Source: Variovorax sp. KK3 (GTDB lineage: Bacteria > Pseudomonadota > Gammaproteobacteria > Burkholderiales > Burkholderiaceae_C). From it: DNA of 42,310 bases. Under the pieces are notes generated by a model, which saw only the letters and a program-made list of their open reading frames with translations, was not told where the DNA came from and did not search any database. The position numbers were made by a program, and so were the translations under genes. The stretch is from NCBI RefSeq assembly GCF_001984055.1, contig NZ_LYVO01000066.1, positions 1-42,310 of the forward strand, written 5' to 3'. Every line of letters begins with the position of its first letter. The stretch's first letter is position 1. This document shows, piece after piece, positions 31,028 through 41,033 of this stretch.

Positions 31028-32965
31028 ATGACCACGCCCACGCCCACCACCGCTGCCTTCGGCAGTTGGGATTCACCGATCACCTCGGAACTGATCGCCA
31101 CGGCGCAGACCTCGCTGGCCGATGTGCTGGTCGATGGCGAGGACATCTACTGGCTGGAGGGCCGCCCGGTCGAGGCCGGCCGACAGGTGCTCGTGCGCCT
31201 GGGAAGCGATGGAACGCCCGTCGACGTCACGCCGGCGCCCTTCTCCGTGCGAACCCGCGTGCATGAATACGGCGGCGGCTCGGTGGCGGTGGCCGGCGGC
31301 ACGGTCTGCTTTTCGAACTTCGCGGACCAGCGGCTCTATCGCCTCGACCGGCACGATGCCGGCAGTGCCCCGGTCGCGCTGACACCGGCGACGAAGGGCG
31401 CGGCATTGCGCTACGCCGATGGGCAGATCGATCTGCGCCGGCAGCTGTGGATCGGCGTTCGGGAAGACCATCGCGACGCAGACCGGGAGGCCGTCAACAC
31501 CCTCGTCGTGCTGGGCCTGAACACCGAAAGCGAAGGCGTGCCGATCGTGCAAGGCAACGACTTCTACGCATCGCCGCGCCTGAGCCCCGATGGCACGCGG
31601 CTCGCATGGCTGGCCTGGCACCACCCGCACATGCCCTGGACCTCGACCGAACTCTGGGTCGGCGAGTTCGACGGCGAGTCGGTGTCGAACGCGAGTCGCG
31701 TGGCGGGCGGACCAGGCGAATCGGTGTTCCAGCCCGAGTGGTCGCCCGACGGCCTGCTGCACTTCGTGTCGGACCTGTCAGGGTGGTGGAACCTCTACCG
31801 GCGCGGTGCCGACGGCGGCATCACCGCTCTGTGCCCGAAGGCCGCGGAATTCGGGCGGGCGCAGTGGGGCTTCGGCATGTCGACCTATGCCTTCGTGTCG
31901 CCACGGCAGGTCGTCTGCGCGTACGTCGAGAACGGCTTCGGCCGACTCGCGCGCCTGGGCCTGGACGACGGCACGCTCGCGCCCGTCGAGCTGCCGTGGA
32001 CGGAGTTCGCGTCGCTGCGCGCGGGCGGCGGCCGGGTCGTGTTCAAGGCCGGTGCGGCGGCGCTCGCGGGCGCGGTCGTCGTGCTCGACCCTGCGAGCGG
32101 CGACGCGAAGGTCGTCAAGAGCGAATCGAAGATCACCGACGATCCGGCGCTGCGCGCGCATCTCTCGGTGCCTCGCCTGATCGAGTTTCCGGTGCCCGGC
32201 GGCGCAACGGCCTTCGCGCTGTTCTACCCGCCCTGCAACCCCGGCTTCCGAGCATCGCCCGGCGCACTGCCGCCGTTGCTGGTCCGATGCCACGGCGGCC
32301 CGACCTCGTCGGCCTCACGCAGCCTGGACCTGCGCATCCAGTTCTGGACCAGCCGCGGCATCGCCGTGGTCGATGTCGACTACGGCGGCAGCACGGGCTA
32401 TGGCCGCGACTACCGCAACCGGCTGAACCTGCAATGGGGCATCGTCGACGCGCGGGACTGCGCGGCAGCCGTGGCCTTCCTCGTCGACCGGCAAGAGGTG
32501 GACCCAGCGCGCACGGTCATCACCGGCGGCAGCGCGGGCGGGTTCACCGCCCTCACCTGCCTCACGCACCCGGACCCTGCCGTGCGCGCGCGCTTCAAGG
32601 CCGGCGGCAGCCACTATGGCGTGAGCGACCCCGCCGCGCTGGCACACGACACGCACAAGTTCGAATCGCGCTACCTCGACTGGCTGATCGCGCCGCTCTC
32701 CGAAGCGCAGGCCTACGTCGATCGTTCGCCCGTGCACCACGCCGACCGGCTCGATGCGCCGGTCGCCTTCTTCCAGGGTGCGGAAGACAAGGTCGTGCCG
32801 CCGAGCCAGACCGAGGCGATGGTCGCGGCGCTGCGCGCGCGCGGCATCTCGGCGCTGTACCTGCTGTTCGCGGGCGAGCAGCACGGCTTCAGGCAGGCCA
32901 TGAACATTCGCTGGGCGCTGGACGCGGAGTTGTACTTCTACAAGGCGCTGGTCTGGACGCCATAA
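31028..32965 (+). CDS. S9 prolyl-oligopeptidase-family serine peptidase (possibly PqqH-like)
   Basis: 645 residues with no signal peptide, so cytoplasmic. N-terminal propeller part (about 30-390) and C-terminal alpha/beta-hydrolase domain with catalytic triad S502 (GGSAGG), D587 (AEDKVVPP) and H619 (EQHGF). It is divergent from the PQQ dehydrogenase. In Pseudomonas, an S9 peptidase (PqqH) lies in the pqq operon; this could be its counterpart and might help process the PqqA product, as no pqqF is seen. A general peptidase role is equally possible. The start ATG at 31028 has only a weak ribosome site (GGTGG). Its stop is 4 bases from the facing efflux gene stop. Confidence 0.9.
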   Translation: MTTPTPTTAAFGSWDSPITSELIATAQTSLADVLVDGEDIYWLEGRPVEAGRQVLVRLGSDGTPVDVTPAPFSVRTRVHEYGGGSVAVAGGTVCFSNFADQRLYRLDRHDAGSAPVALTPATKGAALRYADGQIDLRRQLWIGVREDHRDADREAVNTLVVLGLNTESEGVPIVQGNDFYASPRLSPDGTRLAWLAWHHPHMPWTSTELWVGEFDGESVSNASRVAGGPGESVFQPEWSPDGLLHFVSDLSGWWNLYRRGADGGITALCPKAAEFGRAQWGFGMSTYAFVSPRQVVCAYVENGFGRLARLGLDDGTLAPVELPWTEFASLRAGGGRVVFKAGAAALAGAVVVLDPASGDAKVVKSESKITDDPALRAHLSVPRLIEFPVPGGATAFALFYPPCNPGFRASPGALPPLLVRCHGGPTSSASRSLDLRIQFWTSRGIAVVDVDYGGSTGYGRDYRNRLNLQWGIVDARDCAAAVAFLVDRQEVDPARTVITGGSAGGFTALTCLTHPDPAVRARFKAGGSHYGVSDPAALAHDTHKFESRYLDWLIAPLSEAQAYVDRSPVHHADRLDAPVAFFQGAEDKVVPPSQTEAMVAALRARGISALYLLFAGEQHGFRQAMNIRWALDAELYFYKALVWTP

Positions 32966-32969
32966 GCGC

Positions 32970-34400
32970 CTAGCCGCCCGTCGAGCCGGCCTGCCATCCA
33001 CCGCCCAGCGCCTGGATCAAGGCCACGGCCGCGTTCTGCCGGTTCACTTGCAGCTGCAGCACGGTGCGCCGCGCATTGAGTGCGGATGCCTGCGCGGTCA
33101 CCACGTCGGTGAAGTCGACCTGGCCTTGGCGATAGCGGTTGAGGAATTGCTGCTCGGTCTTGTCGGCCGCTGCCGAGGCCTCGCGCCGCAAACCTTCCTG
33201 CTGCGCGAGGCTGGCGCCGGCGGTGAGCTGGTCCTCGACGTTCTGGAAGGACGTGAGCACCGTCTGCCGGTAGCGCGCCACCGCGGCTTCGTGCGCGGCC
33301 TTGGCCTGGTCGACCTGTGCGCCGATGGCGCCGGCATCGAACACCGTCTGCGCGACCGACAGGCCCAGCGACCACAGCATGTTCGATGCGTTGAACAGGT
33401 CGCCGACGCGGCTCGCGCTGCTGCTGAGCGCGGCGCTCAGGCCGAAGTTGGGGAAGTACGCCGAGCGTGCGACGCCGATCTGCGCGTTGGCCGCGGCCAC
33501 CGCGCGCTCGGCCGCGGCGATGTCGGGGCGGCGCTGCAGCAGCGTCGAGGGCACGCCGGTCGGGATGCCCGGCACCACGGGCCGCCAATCGGCCTCCACC
33601 GGCAGGTTGAAGTCGGCGGGCGCCGACCCCACCAGGACGGCGATCGCATGCTCCAGCGTGTCGCGGCTGCGCTTGAGCACCACGCGCTCGGCCTGGGTGT
33701 TGACGTAGAGCGTCTGCGCCTGCAGCACGTCGGTCTGCGCCGCGATGCCGGCGTTGTAGCGGTTGCGCGCGATCTCGAGGCTGCGCTGGTAGCCTTCGAG
33801 GGTGATGTCGAGCAGGCGCAGTTCGGCATCGGCCTCGCGCAGCGCGAAGTAGTTGGTGGCGAGTTCGCCCACGGCCGACAACCGCGCCGATGCGAGGTCG
33901 GCCTCGCTGGCCTGAGCGCTGGCCTGTGCGCCGCTCACGGCCTGCCGCAGCCGGCCCCACACGTCGGGCGCCCAGTCGGCCTGCAGGCTGGCGCTCGACA
34001 AGTTGGTCGGCGACGTGTTGCGCGCGCCCGAACGGCGCACGCTGCCGCCGGCCGACACCTGCGGGAACAGCGCCGCGCGCTGCTCGCGCACCACCGCCTG
34101 CGCTTGCGCGTAGCTGGCGACGGCGGCGGCGATGTTCTGGTTGGACACCTGCACACGGCCGGCCAGGTCGTCGAGCGCCGGGTCGCCGAAGAGCTTCCAC
34201 CATTCGCCGCGATCCAGCGCGTCTGCCGGAGCGGCGGGCAGCCAGCCTTCTGCCGCGGGGGCTTCCTTCCAGGCTGCAGGCAAGGCGGACGACGGCGGCT
34301 CGTAGGCCGGGCCGGTGGCGCAGCCGGCCAGCAGGCAGGCCAGCAGCACGGCGGCGGCAACACGCCGGGGCGGGTGAGACGAAAGGGTCGAGAGCGTCAT
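32970..34400 (-). CDS. RND efflux outer-membrane factor (OprM/NodT family lipoprotein)
   Basis: 476 residues. Lipoprotein signal with lipobox LLAGC (C27), then two repeated outer-membrane efflux (TolC-fold) domains, with typical WWKLFGDPALDDLAGRVQVSNQNIAAAVASYAQAQAVV and LLQRRPDIAAAERAVAAANAQIGVARSAYFPNFGLSA. It forms the outer-membrane channel of the tripartite pump encoded upstream. ATG 34400 gives the lipoprotein start; it lies 32 bases after the RND gene. Last gene of the operon. Confidence 0.95.
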   Translation of the reverse strand: MTLSTLSSHPPRRVAAAVLLACLLAGCATGPAYEPPSSALPAAWKEAPAAEGWLPAAPADALDRGEWWKLFGDPALDDLAGRVQVSNQNIAAAVASYAQAQAVVREQRAALFPQVSAGGSVRRSGARNTSPTNLSSASLQADWAPDVWGRLRQAVSGAQASAQASEADLASARLSAVGELATNYFALREADAELRLLDITLEGYQRSLEIARNRYNAGIAAQTDVLQAQTLYVNTQAERVVLKRSRDTLEHAIAVLVGSAPADFNLPVEADWRPVVPGIPTGVPSTLLQRRPDIAAAERAVAAANAQIGVARSAYFPNFGLSAALSSSASRVGDLFNASNMLWSLGLSVAQTVFDAGAIGAQVDQAKAAHEAAVARYRQTVLTSFQNVEDQLTAGASLAQQEGLRREASAAADKTEQQFLNRYRQGQVDFTDVVTAQASALNARRTVLQLQVNRQNAAVALIQALGGGWQAGSTGG

Positions 34401-34432
34401 GGTCGATGCAATGGGTACTGCGGGCCGCGCCG

Positions 34433-37400
34433 TCACAGCAGCCCCTGGGAAGAAGGCGAAGGCGCGTGCTCGGGGTCGCTGGACGCGCGGCTCAGGAATT
34501 TCTCGTTGGCGGGCCGGCGGCGCACCTTGTCGAGCAGCACGTAGACCACCGGCGTGGTCAGCAGCGTGAGCAGCTGGCTCGCGATCAGCCCGCCGATGAT
34601 GGCCACGCCAAGCGGCTGGCGCAGCTCGGCGCCTTCGCCGAAGCCGATGGCCAGCGGCAGCGCACCCAGCGCGGCGGCGAGCGTGGTCATGAGGATCGGA
34701 CGGAAGCGCAGCAGGCAGGCCTCGCGCACCGCCTCGACCGCGGTGAGGCCGCGCGCGCGTTCGGCCTCGAGCGCGAAGTCGATGATCAGGATCGCGTTCT
34801 TCTTGACGATGCCGATCAGCAGGAACACGCCGATCAGCGCGATGATGGAAAACTCCATGCGGAAGAGCAGCAGCGCCAGCACCGCGCCCACGCCGGCCGA
34901 TGGCAAGGTGGTCAGCACCGTCACCGGATGCACGAGGCTTTCGTAGAGCACGCCCAGCACGATGTAGATGACGATCAGCGCCGCGAAGATCAGCATGAGC
35001 TGCTGCGCCTGCGACTGCTGGGCCGCGAGCGCCGTGCCCTGGAAGCTGCCGCGCACGTTGATCGGCATGGCGATGTCGGCCTCGGCCGCCGCCACGATGC
35101 GGCGCGCATCGGCGATGCTCACGCCGTCGGCCAGGCTGAACGACACGGTGCTCGCAAGCTCGGTGTCCTGGTGGTCGATGGAGCTCGGCACCGCACGCTC
35201 GCTGATCTTCACGAAGGCCGACAGCGGCACCATCGGCGTGGTGGTGGTGGCGATCTGCTGGCCGGCCGACGAGGTGCGCGAGGCCGGATTGGCCGAGGTG
35301 GTGGTGGAGGTGCCGGTACTCGAATCGGTGTTCTGCTGCACCGAGCTGGTGACGGTGGCGCCGCTGGCCGTCGTCGCGGTGTTGATCGTCGAGGGCACGT
35401 ACAGGTCCTTGAGCGCGATCGGCGCGCGCTGGAAGCGCGGGGCCCACTCCATGATCACAGAGTACTGGTTGAGCTCGTCGTAGATGGTCGCGACCGAGCG
35501 CTGGCCGTAGGCGTTGTAGAGCGCTGCGTCGACCGCGCTCGAGGTCACGCCCAGGCGTGCGGCGGCATCGCGGTCGACTTCGACGAAGGTCTCGACGCCG
35601 TTGGCCGAGTCGTCGCTGTCGATGTCGGTGAGCGCGGTTTCCTGGCGCAGGCGATCGGCCAGCTTCGCGCTCCATTTGCGCAGGTCGTCGAGGTTGTCGC
35701 TCTTGAGCGTGTACTGGTAGCTCGAATTGCTCGATCGCCCGCCCATGCGCAGGTCTTGCACCGGGAACAGGAAGACGCGCAGGCCGACCAGCTGGTTGAG
35801 TTGCGGCCGCAGCCGGTCGATGACGACCTGGGTCTTCTCGGTGCGCTGGCTGCGGGGCTTGAGGTTGACGTACATGAAGCCGCCGCCGGCACGCCCGCCG
35901 CCGGAGAAGCCCGTCACCGAATCCACCGCCGGGTCTTTGCGGATGATGTCGACCGCCTGGCGCAGCTTCTCGGCCACGGCGGTGGACGAGATGCTTTGGT
36001 CGGCGCGGATGCCGGCGTTGAGCTGGCCGTTGTCCTGCTGCGGAAAGTAGCCCTTGGGGATGGCGTTGAACAGGTAGACGTTGAGGCCGATCACGGCCAG
36101 CAGCACCAGCATGACGACGCCCTTGCTGGCCAGCGCCCAGTCCAGGCTATGCGCGTAGGAGCGCATGGTCCAGCGCCAGGCGCCGTCGAGGCGGCGGCCG
36201 AGCCAGGCGCGCACGCGGCCGGGCTTCTTGCCGGGGCCTTCTTCGGCCTCGCTGCGCAACAGCATGGCGCACAGCATCGGCGTGGTGGTCAGCGAGATGA
36301 CCAGCGAGATCATCACGGCGGCCGAGAGCGTGACGGCGAACTCGCGGAAGAGCCGGCCCACCTGCCCGCCCATGAACAGCAGCGGAATGAACACCGCCAC
36401 CAGCGACAGGCTGATCGACAGCACCGTGAAGCCCACCTCGCGCGCGCCGCGCAGCGCGGCCTCCATGCGCTTCATGCCGGCTTCGACGTGGCGTGCCGTG
36501 TTCTCGAGCACCACGATGGCATCGTCGACCACGAAGCCGGTGGCGACCGTCAGCGCCATCAGGCTCAGGTTGTTGAGGCTGAAGCCCAGCAGCTTCATCA
36601 CGCCGAAGGTGCCGAGCAGCGAGACCACCGTGGCCACGGCCGGGATGATGGTGGCGCGTGCCTTGCGCAGGAACAGGCCCACCACCAGCACCACGAGCAC
36701 GATCGAGATCATCAGCGTGGTCTCGATCTCGCGCAGCGAGGCGCGGATGGAGTTGGTGCGGTCGGAGGCGACCTGGATGTCGATGTCCTGCGGCAGCTGC
36801 GCGCGCAGCTCGGGCATGAGGTTGCGCACGCCGTCGACCGTCTCGATGATGTTGGCGCCGGGCGCCTGCGTCACCAGCACGATGACCGCTGGCTCTCCAT
36901 TGAAGAGGCCCTGGGTGCGCGTGTTCTCCACGCTGTCGATGACGCGCGCCACGTCGCCCAGGCGCACCGCGGCGTTGTTGCGCCAGGCGATCACCAGGTC
37001 GCGGTAGTCGGCGGCGCGGCGGCCCGGGGCGGGCGTGTAGATCTGCAGCCGGCGGTCGTCGCTTTCGATCGCGCCCTTGGGCCGGTTGGCGTTGTTGGCC
37101 TGGATGGCGGCACGCACGTCCTCGGTGCTGATGCCCATGCGGTTGAGCGAGAAGGGCTCCAGCTCCACGCGCACCGCGGGCAGCGAGCCGCCGCCGATCT
37201 CGACCTCGCCCACGCCCTCGACCTGCGACAGGCGCTGGCTCACGATGTTGGACACCGCTTCGTAGATCTGGCCCGGCGTGCGCGTCTTGGACGTCAGCGC
37301 GAGGATCATGACCGGCGCCGAGGCCGGGTTGCGCTTGCGATAGGTCGGGTTGCTGCGCAGCGTGGCCGGCAGGTCGGCGCGGGCCGCGCTGATGGCGGAC

Positions 37401-37726
37401 TGCACTTCGCGCGCGGCGCTGTCGATGTTGCGGCTCAGGTCGAACTGCAGCGTGACGCGCGCCGAGCCGCTGGAGCTGGTCGAGGTCAGTTCGTTGACGC
37501 CCGGGATGACACCGAGGCGGCGCTCCAAGGGCGTCGCAACGCTGGAGGCCATGGTGCTCGGGCTGGCGCCGGCCAGGCTGGCCTGCACCGAGATGGTCGG
37601 GTAGTCGACCTGGGGCAGCGGCGAGACGGGCAGCGCGAAGAAGGCGACGATGCCCGAGAGCGCGAGGCCGATGGTCAGCAGGACCGTGGCGATGGGGCGC
37701 TCGACGAAGGGGCGGGATAAATTCAT
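34433..37726 (-). CDS. RND multidrug efflux permease (MdtC/MuxC-like)
   Basis: 1097 residues, longer than the usual 1025-1040 of MdtC/MuxC. Twelve-helix inner-membrane proton/drug antiporter; the proton-relay acidic pair is D401-D402 in GFVVDDAIVVLE. Features include the N-terminal SRPFVERPIATVLLTIG and PLPQVDYPTISVQASLAGASP. The extra length is largely a Thr/Ser-rich segment at about 779-830 (bases 35237-35392) in the porter/docking domain. Second RND pump of a two-pump operon, as in MdtABC or MuxABC, where the two different pumps form one mixed trimer. Confidence 0.95.
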   Translation of the reverse strand: MNLSRPFVERPIATVLLTIGLALSGIVAFFALPVSPLPQVDYPTISVQASLAGASPSTMASSVATPLERRLGVIPGVNELTSTSSSGSARVTLQFDLSRNIDSAAREVQSAISAARADLPATLRSNPTYRKRNPASAPVMILALTSKTRTPGQIYEAVSNIVSQRLSQVEGVGEVEIGGGSLPAVRVELEPFSLNRMGISTEDVRAAIQANNANRPKGAIESDDRRLQIYTPAPGRRAADYRDLVIAWRNNAAVRLGDVARVIDSVENTRTQGLFNGEPAVIVLVTQAPGANIIETVDGVRNLMPELRAQLPQDIDIQVASDRTNSIRASLREIETTLMISIVLVVLVVGLFLRKARATIIPAVATVVSLLGTFGVMKLLGFSLNNLSLMALTVATGFVVDDAIVVLENTARHVEAGMKRMEAALRGAREVGFTVLSISLSLVAVFIPLLFMGGQVGRLFREFAVTLSAAVMISLVISLTTTPMLCAMLLRSEAEEGPGKKPGRVRAWLGRRLDGAWRWTMRSYAHSLDWALASKGVVMLVLLAVIGLNVYLFNAIPKGYFPQQDNGQLNAGIRADQSISSTAVAEKLRQAVDIIRKDPAVDSVTGFSGGGRAGGGFMYVNLKPRSQRTEKTQVVIDRLRPQLNQLVGLRVFLFPVQDLRMGGRSSNSSYQYTLKSDNLDDLRKWSAKLADRLRQETALTDIDSDDSANGVETFVEVDRDAAARLGVTSSAVDAALYNAYGQRSVATIYDELNQYSVIMEWAPRFQRAPIALKDLYVPSTINTATTASGATVTSSVQQNTDSSTGTSTTTSANPASRTSSAGQQIATTTTPMVPLSAFVKISERAVPSSIDHQDTELASTVSFSLADGVSIADARRIVAAAEADIAMPINVRGSFQGTALAAQQSQAQQLMLIFAALIVIYIVLGVLYESLVHPVTVLTTLPSAGVGAVLALLLFRMEFSIIALIGVFLLIGIVKKNAILIIDFALEAERARGLTAVEAVREACLLRFRPILMTTLAAALGALPLAIGFGEGAELRQPLGVAIIGGLIASQLLTLLTTPVVYVLLDKVRRRPANEKFLSRASSDPEHAPSPSSQGLL

Positions 37727-37735
37727 GACCCCGCC

Positions 37736-37854
37736 TTGCTCCCTCGCCCTCTGGGAGAGGGTTGGGGTGAGGGCACCGGGCGGTGGCTACTGGCGTGCGT
37801 GCTCAGAGGCCCGGCGCCCTCACCCCTGCCCTCTCCCAGAGGGAGAGGGAGCAA
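37736..37854. repeat. Long intergenic inverted repeat between the two RND pump genes
   Basis: Two imperfectly complementary arms of 39 bases (37736-37774 and 37816-37854) carry CCCTC/GAGGG-rich blocks (for example CCCTCTGGGAGAGGG) around a loop of about 41 bases. The composition is like the dispersed GAGGG-type intergenic repeats of Burkholderiales. As RNA it would form a stable hairpin within the efflux operon and could stabilise one part of the message or reduce read-through. It fills most of the 174-base gap between the genes. Confidence 0.75.
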
Positions 37855-37900
37855 AGCCCAGCCCCGTTCCGACGGGGCAGAAAGCAAGTCCGGGCAGTGC

Positions 37901-40900
37901 TCAAGCTGCATGCGCTGCATCACGCTTCCCCCCGAACCTGCGCCCCATGCGATCGAAGGCCAGATAGATCACCGGCGTCGTGAACAGCGTCAGCACCTGG
38001 CTCACCACCAGTCCGCCGAAGATCGCCAGCCCCAGCGGCCGGCGCAATTCGGCGCCCTCGCCCCAGCCGAACATCAGCGGCAGCGCCGCGAAAAGCGCCG
38101 CCAGCGTGGTCATCAGAATGGGCCGGAAGCGCAGCAGCGCCGCCTGGTGAATGGCCTCTTGCGGCGACTTGCCCTCGTTGCGCTCGGCGTCGATGGCGAA
38201 GTCGATCATCATGATCGCGTTCTTCTTGACGATGCCGATCAAGAGGATGATGCCGATGATGCCGATCACCCCCAGGTCGTTGCCGGTGACCATGAGCGCC
38301 AGCAGCGCGCCCACGCCGGCCGAGGGCAGCGTCGACAAAATGGTGAGCGGATGGATGTAGCTTTCGTACAGCACGCCCAACACGATGTACACGCACACCA
38401 CCGCCGCCAGGATCAGCCACAGCTGGTTGGTGAGCGACTTCTCGTAGGCCCCCGCCGCACCCAGGAAGTTGAGCCGCACGCTGGCGGGCAGGCCGATTTC
38501 CTTGGCCGCGGCACGGATCGCCGTCACCGACTTGCCCAGCGCCACGCCGGGCGCGGTGTCGAAGCCGACGGTGGCCGACGGGTACTGCGCCACGCGCGTG
38601 ATCGCGAGCGGCGCCAGCTGCTCGCGGATGGTGGCGATGGACGACAGCGGCGTCGGCGTGCCCGCGCCGGTGCGCAGTTGAAGGTTGCCCAGCCCCTGCG
38701 GCGACGCCAGCGCCTCGCGCTGCGCTTCGAGGATCACGCGGTACTGGTTGGTCTCGGTGAAGATGGTGGAGACGATGCGCTGGCCGAAGGCGCTGTAGAG
38801 CGCGTCGTCGACCGAGCTGGCCGTGACCGACAGCCGCGAGGCAGTGTTGCGGTCGACGTCGACATACGCGGCCAGGCCCTGGGCGCCGGCGTCGGTGGTG
38901 GGGTTGCGCACCTGGGGCACGGCGCGCAGTTGCTCGACCAGCCGCTTGGCCCAGCCGTTGACGATGGCGGTGTCCACGCCTTCGAGCGCGACGCGGAATT
39001 CGGTGGGGCCGGTCTCGGCGTCGATGGTCAGGTCCTGCGTGGGCTGCAGGTACAGCGTCACGCCCGCGACCGCGCGCACGCGGTCGCGCAGGCGCTGCAT
39101 CACGCTGGCCTGGGCGTCGCGGCCCTCGCGTAGGTTGATCAGCATGCGGCCCGTGTTGAGCGCGGTGTTGTTGGCTGCATCGACGCCCACCACCGAACTC
39201 AGGCTGCGCACGTCGGGGTCGGCGAGGATGGCCGCGGCCGCCGACTTCTGCAGCTCGGCCATGCGCAGGTACGACACGTCCTGCGCGGCCTCGATGCGCG
39301 CCTGCAGCTGGCCGGTGTCCTGCGTCGGGAACAAGCCCTTGGGAATCACGACGTAGAGCAACACGGTCAGGGCCAGCGTCAGCGCCGCCACCACCAGCGT
39401 GATCGGCTGGTGGCGCAGCACCCATTGCAGCCAGCCGTCGTAGCGGGCGATGACGCGTTCGAAGAAGGCATGCACGCGCGCACCGAAACGGCCGCCCTCT
39501 TCCGCCTGCGGCTTGAGCCAGCGCGCCGCCATCATGGGCACCAGCGTCAGCGAGACCACGGCGGAGATGAGGATGGTGATGGCCAGCGTCACCGCGAACT
39601 CTCGGAACAGCCGCCCCACCACGTCGCCCATGAACAGCAGCGGGATCAGCACCGCCACCAGCGACACCGTCAGCGAGATGATGGTGAAGCCGATCTGCGT
39701 CGCGCCCTTGAGCGCGGCCTTGAAGGGGTGCTCGCCCTCCTCGAGGTAGCGCGCGATGTTCTCGATCATGACGATCGCGTCGTCCACCACGAAGCCGGTG
39801 GCGATGGTCAGCGCCATCAGGCTCAGGTTGTTGAGGCTGTAGCCCAGCAGGTACATGATGCCGAGCGTGCCGATGAGCGAGATCGGCACCGCGATGCTGG
39901 CGATGACGGTGGCACGCAGGCTGTGCAGGAAGAAGAAGATCACCAGCACCACCAGCAGCACGGCCAGGGCCAGTTCGAGCTGCACGTGGTACACCGAGGC
40001 ACGGATGCCGGTGGTGCGGTCGCTCAGCACCTCCACCTTGAGCGCGCCGGGCAGCGAGGCTTCGAGTTCGGGCAGCTGCTTGCGGATGGCATTCACCGTA
40101 CCGATGACGTTGGCGCCGGGCTGCCGCTGCACGTTCAGGATGATGGCCGGGTACAGGCTGGCGTTGTGGTCGTCGCGCGACTCGGCCCGCGCTGAGGCCC
40201 ATGCACCCAGCTGCGTGTTCTCGGCACCGTCGACCACGCGCGCGACGTCGCTCATGCGAACGGGGGCGCCGTTCTTCCACGCGATGATCAGGTTCTTGTA
40301 GTCGGCCGCCGTCAGCAGCTGGTCGTTGGCGTTGATGGTGTAGGCGCGCTTGGGGCCGTCGAAGCTGCCCTTGGCGCTGTTGGCGTTGGCGGCCGCGATG
40401 GCGGTGCGCAGCGTGTCGAGGCCGATGCCGACCGAGGCCAGCATGTTCGTGTCGGCCTGGATGCGCACCGCCGGCCGCTGCCCGCCCGACAGCGACACCA
40501 GGCCCACGCCGCCGACCTGGCTGATCTTTTGCGCGAGCCGCGTGTTGACCAGGTTCTGCACCTCGGTGAGCGGCATGGTCTGGCTGCTGACGGCCAGCGT
40601 GAGGATGGGCGCATCGGCCGGGTTGACCTTGGCGTACACCGGCGGCGCCGGCAGGTCGGCCGGCAGCAGCGAGCCGCCGGCGTTGATGGCGGCCTGCACC
40701 TGCTGCTCGGCGACGTCGAGCGTCTGGTTCAGCTCGAACTGCAGCGTGACGATGGACACGCCGTTCGAGCTGACCGAACTCATGCGGTCCAGCCCTGCCA
40801 TCTGGCCGAACTGGCGCTCCAGCGGCGCGGTGACGGTGCGGCTCATCACCTCGGGGCTGGCGCCCGGGTACAGCGTTTGAACCTGGATGGTCGGGTAGTC

Positions 40901-41023
40901 CACCTGCGGCAAGGCCGCCAGCGGCAGGAAGCGGAAACCCACGAGGCCCGCGAGCACGATCGCGAGCATGAGCAGGGCCGTCGCCACCGGCCGCTCGATG
41001 AAGGGGCGCGACGGGCTCATCAT
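37901..41023 (-). CDS. RND multidrug efflux permease (MdtB/MuxB-like)
   Basis: 1040 residues, the normal length. Begins MMSPSRPFIERPVATALLMLAIVLAGLVGFRFLPLAALPQVDYPTIQ and has the proton-relay pair in GFVVDDAIVMIENIARYLEEGE. Its partner is the second pump at 34433-37726. It starts 10 bases after the adaptor stop; either of two adjacent ATG codons (41023 or 41020) could be used. The C-terminal end reads DRMGRRFGGKRDAAHAA, with no unusual insertion. Confidence 0.96.
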   Translation of the reverse strand: MMSPSRPFIERPVATALLMLAIVLAGLVGFRFLPLAALPQVDYPTIQVQTLYPGASPEVMSRTVTAPLERQFGQMAGLDRMSSVSSNGVSIVTLQFELNQTLDVAEQQVQAAINAGGSLLPADLPAPPVYAKVNPADAPILTLAVSSQTMPLTEVQNLVNTRLAQKISQVGGVGLVSLSGGQRPAVRIQADTNMLASVGIGLDTLRTAIAAANANSAKGSFDGPKRAYTINANDQLLTAADYKNLIIAWKNGAPVRMSDVARVVDGAENTQLGAWASARAESRDDHNASLYPAIILNVQRQPGANVIGTVNAIRKQLPELEASLPGALKVEVLSDRTTGIRASVYHVQLELALAVLLVVLVIFFFLHSLRATVIASIAVPISLIGTLGIMYLLGYSLNNLSLMALTIATGFVVDDAIVMIENIARYLEEGEHPFKAALKGATQIGFTIISLTVSLVAVLIPLLFMGDVVGRLFREFAVTLAITILISAVVSLTLVPMMAARWLKPQAEEGGRFGARVHAFFERVIARYDGWLQWVLRHQPITLVVAALTLALTVLLYVVIPKGLFPTQDTGQLQARIEAAQDVSYLRMAELQKSAAAAILADPDVRSLSSVVGVDAANNTALNTGRMLINLREGRDAQASVMQRLRDRVRAVAGVTLYLQPTQDLTIDAETGPTEFRVALEGVDTAIVNGWAKRLVEQLRAVPQVRNPTTDAGAQGLAAYVDVDRNTASRLSVTASSVDDALYSAFGQRIVSTIFTETNQYRVILEAQREALASPQGLGNLQLRTGAGTPTPLSSIATIREQLAPLAITRVAQYPSATVGFDTAPGVALGKSVTAIRAAAKEIGLPASVRLNFLGAAGAYEKSLTNQLWLILAAVVCVYIVLGVLYESYIHPLTILSTLPSAGVGALLALMVTGNDLGVIGIIGIILLIGIVKKNAIMMIDFAIDAERNEGKSPQEAIHQAALLRFRPILMTTLAALFAALPLMFGWGEGAELRRPLGLAIFGGLVVSQVLTLFTTPVIYLAFDRMGRRFGGKRDAAHAA

Positions 41024-41033
41024 GCGCTCACCT

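Noticed and set aside
26968..31266. Very long open frame on the plus strand opposite the response regulator, kinase, HiPIP and dehydrogenase genes
   Set aside because: The translation is Arg/His/Gln/Ala-rich with no family signature and runs antisense across four well-identified genes; an effect of high GC codon use.
33890..37720. 1276-codon open frame opposite the RND pump gene
   Set aside because: Antisense shadow of a clear RND pump; composition is His/Arg/Gln/Asp-rich with no domain.
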